Source: Branchiostoma belcheri | Taxonomy: Eukaryota > Chordata > Leptocardii > Amphioxiformes > Branchiostomatidae | Reading direction: 5' to 3' | NCBI RefSeq assembly: GCF_001625305.1 | Contig: NW_017803976.1 | Coordinates: 1,544,841 to 1,608,840, forward strand | Length of the DNA stretch: 64,000 nt | Shown here: positions 57,601 through 64,000 of the stretch, in pieces | How the letters are laid out: each line of letters starts with the position of its first letter | How positions within the stretch are numbered: position 1 is the stretch's first letter | Notes under the pieces: model-generated | The model's input: only the letters and a program-made list of their open reading frames with translations | Databases searched by the model: none | Told to the model about the DNA's origin: nothing | Position numbers and translations under genes: made by a program

Positions 57601-57869
57601 ATATTAGATCTCTTACTTTTAGTCGACTAGTCAAAATCTAGGTGATAAATTGCAAATTGCCGTGTTTCTAAGAGGTTTTATAAGGCTAGCATTTTACAGT
57701 TTAAGATTTTTTTTACAACATAGACGAACGTATACAGACCTGGAAGACTTTTAAACAGTTCGGAGTTCTTAGATCAAGCCTAGAACGACTAGATATGTTC
57801 TGCATGTCGGCACAAATAAAACAACAACATCAGACTAAAACACACATCGTAATCACGTCTTTATTGCAG

Positions 57870-58005
57870 TGCTGATGGTAAGTTCGAGGTGACGTCATAC
57901 ACTCGTGCCCAGGTTTTCTATGACGGCACGGTGCGCTGGGTCCCGCCTGCCATCTACAAGAGCTACTGTTACATCGACGTACGCTTCTTCCCGTTTGATC
58001 AACAG
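57870..58005 (+). CDS. CHRNA-like: nAChR module B exon B1 (first half of Cys-loop)
   Basis: A 136-bp exon from TTATTGCAG to GTAAAT encodes [17 protein letters not shown] through the first Cys-loop cysteine to FPFDQQ. The intron that follows falls between Gln158 and Asn159, inside the Cys-loop, and is absent from module A. Confidence 0.92.
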
Positions 58006-59770
58006 GTAAATATATACGTAAGCTGTTGAAGTACTCATATTCCTAGAACGTTATGGAGGGCTGTTTGCATGTGCAATGTACGGGAATGTCTAGAAGATCA
58101 TTGTACTATGTTGCGCGGTGCTAGCCCTACCTGTCTATGGAGAGTTGAAGATAATACCCAATATACAGGTAGCCACTGCGGAAAACGGAACTCTTGATTA
58201 ATGATAATGAGTCGATAAAAATACCAAGGGACCACCAGAAAGTGCCCACAATTACCAAACGCTCCTAATGCATAGGTGGTCACTAGTACAGGTTTGACTG
58301 TATGAATGTATGAAAATGTCATTGTTAAGTACTAGTATGCCACATAATAAATTCTATTGAAGAAGGTACAACGCATGGCATCTACTGCTATATAACAGTC
58401 CAGTCTACCTTACAAGGTAACCTGTACAGTATGAGCTGAAAATGAAACTTACATGTATCACATAATGTTTTGTCCTAGAACTGCTCGATGAAGTTCGGCA
58501 CGTGGACCTATGACTACACTCTGGTGGACATGATTCCCTGGGGGGACCGGAAGGTGAACAGAGACGACTTCCGGGAGACAGGCGAGTGGGTCATCATAGA
58601 CGCCCCTGTCTACCGTCACGTCGAGAACTACGAGTGCTGCCCGCCCTACGTGGACGTCACAGCCTATCTAGTCATACAGCGCCTCCCGCTCTTCTTCACC
58701 ATCAACCTTATCGTCCCCTGCGTTCTGTTTTCCTTCATTTCCCTCTTTGTCTTTTACCTGCCGTCACGAGGTCAAAAGATCACGCTAAGCATCTCGGTCT
58801 TGCTCTCCATCTCTGTGTTCTTATTGGTCATCTTTAACACAATACCGTCCACGTCATTTGCCATCCCCTTGATTGGCAAGTACCTGCTCTTCACGGCGAC
58901 TCTCGTGACTTTGTCTATTGTGGCCACTGTGTTTGTGTTAAATGTGTACCACCGCTCGGGCAGCACTCACCAGATGCCCCCCTGGGTGCGGATGATTTTC
59001 CTGCAGAAGCTGCCCACGATGCTGTGCATGCGGCGGCCCAGGAGTAAGGGGAAGGACTCGGACATCAACGGGTCTCAGCTGGAGCTGGAGGAGAACAAGA
59101 TTGCCACGGCCATCAAGTACGTCAAGCTGAGGCGTCTGCGGATGGCAGGCAGGCGGGCGGAGGAGAAGGAGGAGGAATACGCCGGGTACAACACCAAGAC
59201 TGTGGAGGCACCAGAAGAGGCCAGACCGGCGCTTGAGGGGTTGGAGTACGTGGCGAGCTTTCTGAAACGTCAGGATAAATGTGATGCGGTGAGCCTCTTA
59301 AATTTGTCACTTCTTTTACATCCAAGGCTCACATTTCTAAAGCAGATACACATTGCATGGAAACGTAGTGTACAAAATATTACGCGATGGATATTGCTTC
59401 TCGTCTTTACCAGACCAACTACGCTGGCTGAAGAATAGTAAATCTTGCCAAATAGGGTTAACAATCTGGTAGTTTTGACCACTAGAGGAGTTCAAATGTA
59501 AAACTAACGGCGGAATCACTCCCCGAGCCTCATTGACTCTATTTTGCCGAATTCTGCAATCTTTAACCCCCATAAGAAGGCCTGGTGGAGGCTATGTTAT
59601 TTAAATCTTTGTCTATCCTCTTCCCATAGCTGGAAGAGGACTGGAAGTATGTGGCGATGATCATAGACCGGATCTTCCTGTGGATGTTCGTCTCGGCCTG
59701 CCTGGTGGGAACCTGCAGCATCTTCATAGAACCTTGGATGCAGGACGACATCCACGGAGCTGACAACTGA
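57870..59770 (+). CDS. CHRNA-like: alpha-type nAChR 3' module B (second copy, no N-terminal exons of its own)
   Basis: Three exons (57870-58005, 58479-59288, 59630-59770) repeat module A from the Asn completing exon 4 to a stop. Protein similarity is very high: from LPLFF through the end of M1 only one residue differs in 29. Loop C is YECCPPY. M2 is preceded by RGQK instead of CGEK. The C-terminus is [11 protein letters not shown]. With exons 1-4 the product would be 474 residues. Nothing resembling exons 1-4 lies in 54328-57869. Two readings remain: alternative 3' halves spliced to shared exons 1-4, or a tandem paralogue missing its first exons. Intact frames, GT-AG sites and conservative differences argue against a dead copy. 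Confidence 0.9.
58479..59288 (+). CDS. CHRNA-like: nAChR module B exon B2 (loops B and C, M1-M3, cytoplasmic loop)
   Basis: An 810-bp exon from TGTCCTAG to GTGAGC opens with [12 protein letters not shown] and carries loop C ([12 protein letters not shown]), M1-M3 and the cytoplasmic loop ending QDKCDA, like module A. It has one residue more before loop C and one fewer before M2 than module A. The open frame running past the donor to 59438 is intronic. Confidence 0.95.
59630..59770 (+). CDS. CHRNA-like: nAChR module B last exon (M4 and stop)
   Basis: It starts after TTCCCATAG with [18 protein letters not shown] and ends at TGA 59768-59770. Its last eleven codons and the following 400 bp recur at the right edge of the window. 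Confidence 0.94.
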   Translation: MEEDWKYVAMIIDRIFLWMFVSACLVGTCSIFIEPWMQDDIHGADN

Positions 59771-60171
59771 CGTAGAACCCCGTCACAATTATGTCGTACG
59801 ACAAGTTTACAACAACAGAATGAAAAGCTTCGTTAGTCTGTCGTGGATTTGTCGTGCAGACTAATATCTCTTCCCTATGATATCTAACGTACACGTGTGT
59901 AACATCTGATCAATGCACGGACGTTTTCACACAAAAATATTAATCCATTGAGCCATATGCATATGGCTAGAATGCATGTATGGAAAATAACCATGGCCGA
60001 GAAATACTGCATGGGCACGTCATTTTATCTGTGAAAGCTCTGTGATAGTGGCTAAGGTGACAAACTATTTGCAACCTGAACCTGTATGATAACGATTGTG
60101 ATTCTCGCCTACTGAAATAAGAATGGAATACTGTAAGATATCGCCAGGTGTCTCATATACATACATGTATA
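59771..60171 (+). other. 3' flank / 3' UTR of nAChR module B, duplicated at the window end
   Basis: This non-coding sequence after the module B stop matches 63557-64000 almost base for base, along with the last eleven codons. It is probably 3' UTR plus downstream DNA. No obvious AATAAA was picked out. Confidence 0.6.
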
Positions 60172-60635
60172 TTGCTGATGTGACTGATGTTCATCCTGAG
60201 GAAAATTATAGCATGACATGTCCAAACTGGGTTTCCTGTTGGGTAGTAATACTAATGTTGAATGGTAATGTGTATTGCAATATCCATACCATATAGAGTT
60301 TCATAAACATGATAAAGGAACTGGGTTATGCAGTTGGATGCTTAAAATATAATAAGTGATACTTCATAAGTATGTTTAATGTTTAAAATGTTTAAAAAAA
60401 TCCTTAAAGAGGCCATTGTGGTAAAAAACTTTTAATACATATTGTAATTGAGAAGTCTTAGACAGAATGACGGTCATCATATGTCAGGTATTTCACATAC
60501 AGTATGTGGTTTGCATGGGGATCCTTTTAAGCATTTAACACAACAGAGTAGGTTACCTATTTAGTATGACAATTCTAAGAAAGCCACACCACATCCCAAA
60601 AAAACTTTGTTCATCTTACATGTATTGTTAACATC
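60172..60635. other. spacer between the convergent nAChR and thioesterase genes
   Basis: The two genes converge here, so both 3' UTRs should lie in this stretch. No clear polyadenylation signals were assigned. Confidence 0.45.
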
Positions 60636-61386
60636 TTAAACAGTTGGTAGGTAAAACTGCATCGTTAATTGTGTGATGTTCTCATCGCCCTTCTTAACCT
60701 GGAACCTCAGTGTGTCAGGACTGTCCTGGTCTTCCCATGATTCAACGTCAAGCACGTCGCCCTCTAGTGATTCTTTCTGGTATAACACCTCCAACATCTT
60801 CAGGTCATACTTGTCAATGTCTCCTCTGATGACAGAATATGCCTTGCTTCTTGCTCCCAGAGTTGCACAGTCCATGCCGTACCAGATATATGATGATTGG
60901 TTGGTGTGATGATAGCTGTCAGTGGCCTCGGAGCCACAACTTCAGAATATCGGAAGACCTCGGGGTTTTGGGGCACATCAAAGGATTGAACTGTTGGTGG
61001 GCGTGGCATCGATGATGTAAGATAAGAATACCTCTTCTTCAACCAATCAGGAAGCGGCTCTGGTCTGCGTGTGGTGGCATCAACATTGACTCTTTGAATG
61101 ACACACCTAGCCATCACATCATTGGTGGAGTAATCTCTGATCTCTTCCATAGTCACCCAAGAAGTGTTGCCAAGGGAGCACAACTTCTCAGTAACTGTAG
61201 TTCTCTTGCCAGGTGCCAGGTGGCGATAATACGCGGGCAGGAACTCAAAACTTTGACCTCGTATGAAGATCAGTTTCAAATCAGGCTCTTTCTTGCTTTC
61301 TTCAGGCGGCTGGAGGAAGTACCGATGTCCGATCAGGTACGAGATCAGGGGCATCTGCCTGGCAATATTCCCCACAGGAACTTTTG
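60636..61386 (-). CDS. thioesterase exon 3 (hotdog domains, stop)
   Basis: The exon starts AKVPVGNIARQMPLISYLIG. A continuous frame runs to VVAPRP near 60925, then homology continues in the next frame to the stop TAA at 60638-60636 (end QFYLPTV). One base fewer than expected separates the two frames. Confidence 0.7.
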
Positions 61387-62234
61387 CTTTTTGGTGAGAA
61401 AAATATTGAATATTATTCAAAGTCAACATCGAGCAAGGCAGCTTATTACAGCTTACAAAAAGGACAAGTTTACACCAAAGAGAAATTTATATAGTTTGCT
61501 ATAAAAAGACAACTGACATACAAACAAGACTGCATAATCAAATGCTAGGTGTCGTATGCACTTTTGAAGTTATTTTTTCTATTCTTACCTAATTTGTCAA
61601 AATCTTCAAAGTCCCACGGCCGGAACACATGAGTGCAGGTAACAGTGTCCTTACTGACGACGTTTATTCCTGGTAACATCCAGTCTTTGGAGCAAGAAGA
61701 AAGAAAAAAGTCAGTTTATTATCATAATTATAAGGAATGATTATTATTGCATGCTCTTGCCCACTCCAGTAGTTATACCATTGCAACAGAGTCTAAAGGT
61801 ACAGTATAAGTACCTGTGTTGAAGGGGAGAAAAACCTAAGCATATACATCCATGTTTCACTATCTACACACTGTATGCTAGATTTTTTTTCATTTACAAA
61901 ACAGCTACACAAGTAAAGCTACTGGAATCCATAGTTATCACCTATCTATAATCTATGGTATCCATTGAAAGACCAGCCTTTCAGCAATTGCGATCCGCAT
62001 TACCTCTCCAGGATTTTATATGTTTTAACAGTTTGCAGTTCAACATTTTTTTATGTCTCAATTTTGCATTGCGATTGTCTAAGTACAATGTATCACAAAA
62101 TTTCAAACCGATATCCAGGAAGAATTCAGCTTTGACTCACCTGTGGCCAGTGTCTTCACCCTACATAATGCAGCACTCATGGGATGGTGAGGGGACAGCC
62201 ATGCCCCCAGTCTCCGGCCTGCCACTGACAACAT
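60636..62234 (-). CDS. probable mitochondrial hotdog-fold acyl thioesterase (three exons, one frame break)
   Basis: Exons on the minus strand: 62234-62141, 61684-61589 and 61386-60636, GT-AG, phase 1 at both junctions. The start MLSVAGRRLGAWLSPHH with Arg and Leu and no acidic residues looks like a mitochondrial presequence. Then come FRPWDFEDFDKLAKVPVGN, a first hotdog-like part with RGQSFEFLPAYYR and RVNVDATTRRPEPLP, and a second part opening DSYHHTNQSSYIWYGMDCA, which resembles the catalytic-helix start of 4HBT or acyl-ACP thioesterase-like double-hotdog proteins. The expected function is acyl-thioester hydrolysis in mitochondria; the substrate is unknown. The two parts lie in different frames: one base is missing near 60925. 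With that break the chain ends early; without it the length would be about 313 residues. It could be a sequencing error, an allele or a young pseudogene. Confidence 0.68.
61589..61684 (-). CDS. thioesterase exon 2
   Basis: A 96-bp exon between CCAAAG and GTAAGA encodes DWMLPGINVVSKDTVTCTHV and FRPWDFEDFDKL. It is phase 1 on both sides. Confidence 0.65.
62141..62234 (-). CDS. thioesterase exon 1 (presequence)
   Basis: The ATG at 62234-62232 is followed by 31 codons with an Arg/Leu/Ala-rich amphipathic look, ending ACAG before GTGAGT. I chose this ATG because it opens the presequence and the exon splices in frame to exon 2. Confidence 0.6.
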
Positions 62235-62787
62235 GCTTTCTTCTAGCCTGTCTGCACGAGAGAAACGTCACCACTGGAAGATTAATTTTGGAACGAAAGT
62301 TTGATGCCTTTCAAAAAAAAAAAATTTGTTGCTCATTTCGAATTAAAAATTTTAACAAGATGGATTCAATTGAACTATGACGCTCGTATATGTATGGATC
62401 CACTATATGACAGGTGCAAAGTTGGCGAAATCTAATCAACCGTTTGGATTTGAGGAAAACTTTTTGCCAAGGAACTTCTTACCGGATATGGTAGTTGTAG
62501 CTAATAGTGTTACCTAGTACAAAACTACGTAGGCTAAATGAGCAATAGGAGTAGGACTAGGAGGGACGTAATAACTACGCAGTTTGATAGCCGGAAAAAA
62601 GGACACAACAGGCGGAAGCCTTCTCTCCTGTACGGTGTATCAAGGTAACAAATTATGTGAGTTTCACATCTTGTCTAGTTTTGTCGTAGGGATGATACGT
62701 AAATGAAGGTCACGATATGATAGAAGATCATAGAAGTACAGGTAGTACAGAAGGTCAGGGGAAAGGAAGGAATTCACATGGAGGATC
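62235..62787 (-). promoter_or_regulatory. 5' flank of the thioesterase gene
   Basis: By position this holds its promoter and 5' UTR. No TATA box or CpG island was evident. 63019-63556 also shows nothing recognisable. Confidence 0.3.
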
Positions 62788-63018
62788 TATTCAAACTAGC
62801 AAGTAACCCCTATGCCACAAGGCTATCACCTCAAATTGGAATTGCCACTTGCTAAGTTAAATGTCAGGAAAAAATTCTTCAGTGTCAGAGTGATCCAGGA
62901 ATGGAACAAGTTACCACCGGAGACGACAGTAAACAGATTCAAGAGTAGTATCGACGAATACATACGGAAGAAGATGACCATAGGAGATACTAAGGGCTAT
63001 CCGCCTTCTGGCTCCTGA
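62788..63018 (+). mobile_element. LINE ORF2 C-terminal fragment
   Basis: The frame reads NVRKKFFSVRVIQEWNKLPP then RFKSSIDEYIRKK, a standard LINE ORF2 end (FFSxRVxxxWNxLP). It is near the 5' side of the thioesterase gene but on the other strand. Confidence 0.75.
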
Positions 63019-63556
63019 TTTTTCGTCTCTGCAATTCAGGTAAATTCAGGTAACACGCCCCCCTCCCACGTTGGCTTTACAACTGACACCTGGCATTGCA
63101 TGATCCTACGTACGCTGCCATCGATGTCTGTAAACTGTTATTTACCTACGAAAGGACAAGGACTACAAACCTTTCTGTTTCTGAGGCACAGGTCTGTCCT
63201 TGTAAACAAAAACAGCACTCATGAAATCAAGGATTGTTGCTGATCAAAGTTACGTGACACGCACTGAGAGAAAAACACGGAAGAGAGTCAAAGTTCACGG
63301 ACTATCCCATCGTCAGCGTAGGGGTGTCCAACACATTCATAGTCGTTCTGTTTGATGTCCTTGCTCAGAGTCCACGTAACGTTACTTTTAAGTCGCCCGT
63401 TTATTGTAAAGTAAAATTATACTATCATGTCACTACGAGGAGGGCTAAGTCGACAAACATCAGGGTGACATTCGAAGTAGTTTGATCTTTTGTTATATTA
63501 TTCCTGCCAGTTTTATTTATCGGCGTGCCTCATCGGATGCGAACATGGAACAGTGA

Positions 63557-64000
63557 ATGCAGGACGACATCCACGGAGTTGACAACTGACGAACAAGTTA
63601 CTACAACCCCGTCACAATTATGTCGTACGACAAGTTTACGACAGCAGATTGAAGAGCTTCGTTGATCTGTCGTGGATTTGTCGTGCAGACTAGTAACTCT
63701 TCACTATGATATCTAACGTACACGTGTGTAACATCTGATCAATGCACGGACGTTTTCACACAAAAATATTAATCCATTGAGCCATATGCATATGGCTAGA
63801 ATGCATGTATGGAAAATAACCATGGCCAAGAAATGCTGCATGGGCACGTCATTTTATCTGTGAAAGCTCTGTGATAGTGGCTAAGGTGACAAACTATTTG
63901 CAACCTGAACTTGTATAATAACGATTGTGATTCTCGCCTACTGAAATAAGAATGGAATACGGTAAGATATCGCCAGGTGTCTCATATACATACATGTATA
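63557..64000 (+). repeat. second copy of module B final codons and 3' flank (continues past the window)
   Basis: From ATGCAGGACGACATCC to the window end this repeats 59738-60171 with scattered substitutions and one small length change just after the stop codon. The coding tail still reads MQDDIHGVDN then stop. The upstream half of the exon is not present here. It is either a partial tandem duplication or an assembly or haplotype duplicate. Confidence 0.85.

Noticed and set aside
61094-61504. 136-codon plus-strand frame
   Set aside because: It is antisense to the thioesterase exon 3 and has no features of its own.

Overview
The window reads as invertebrate-deuterostome nuclear DNA, most probably amphioxus (Branchiostoma). 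Genes are intron-rich with GT-AG boundaries, and the introns and spacers are packed with short DNA transposons and 3' stumps of LINEs. The species call is inference: it rests on the vertebrate-muscle-like receptor sequence, the intron sizes and the repeat style, not on a database match.

The main content is an alpha-type nicotinic acetylcholine receptor (nAChR) locus on the + strand. A CpG-rich block (about 17.76-18.72 kb) ends in a signal-peptide exon (18679-18721). After a 24.6-kb intron come exons 2, 3 and 4 (43314-43453, 47157-47201, 47646-47755), which encode the N-terminal half of the ligand-binding domain. They are followed by two consecutive, paralogous 3' modules. Module A (52458-53403 and 54190-54327) and module B (57870-58005, 58479-59288 and 59630-59770) each carry the Cys-loop, loops B and C with vicinal cysteines, M1-M4 and a stop codon. 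Both start in the same phase, so exons 1-4 can join either one and give proteins of 473 or 474 residues. Module B has no N-terminal exons of its own in the 3.5 kb before it. The locus is therefore either one gene with two alternative halves or a tandem duplicate that lost its 5' end. The last 444 bp of the window are another copy of module B's final codons and 3' flank.

On the - strand, 62234-60636 holds a three-exon gene for a probable mitochondrial hotdog-fold thioesterase. A one-base frame break near 60925 interrupts the second hotdog half.

The rest is mostly mobile DNA. (1) Non-autonomous Harbinger-type elements with GGCC termini and 3-bp TTA/TAA (once CTA) target duplications: ten copies of one family, six of a second, one of a third, plus further relatives. 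(2) Mutator-like elements with 9-bp target duplications, several of them near-perfect fold-backs. (3) A clean TTAA-flanked (piggyBac-like) element, a tRNA-derived SINE with a 12-bp target duplication, a Penelope-like fragment and a dozen LINE 3' ends. (4) A 20-N gap at 36026-36045 inside a hairpin element, followed by a repeat of the preceding 200 bp that looks like the other haplotype without the insertion.

No rRNA, functional tRNA, CRISPR array, LTR element or virus-derived element was recognised.
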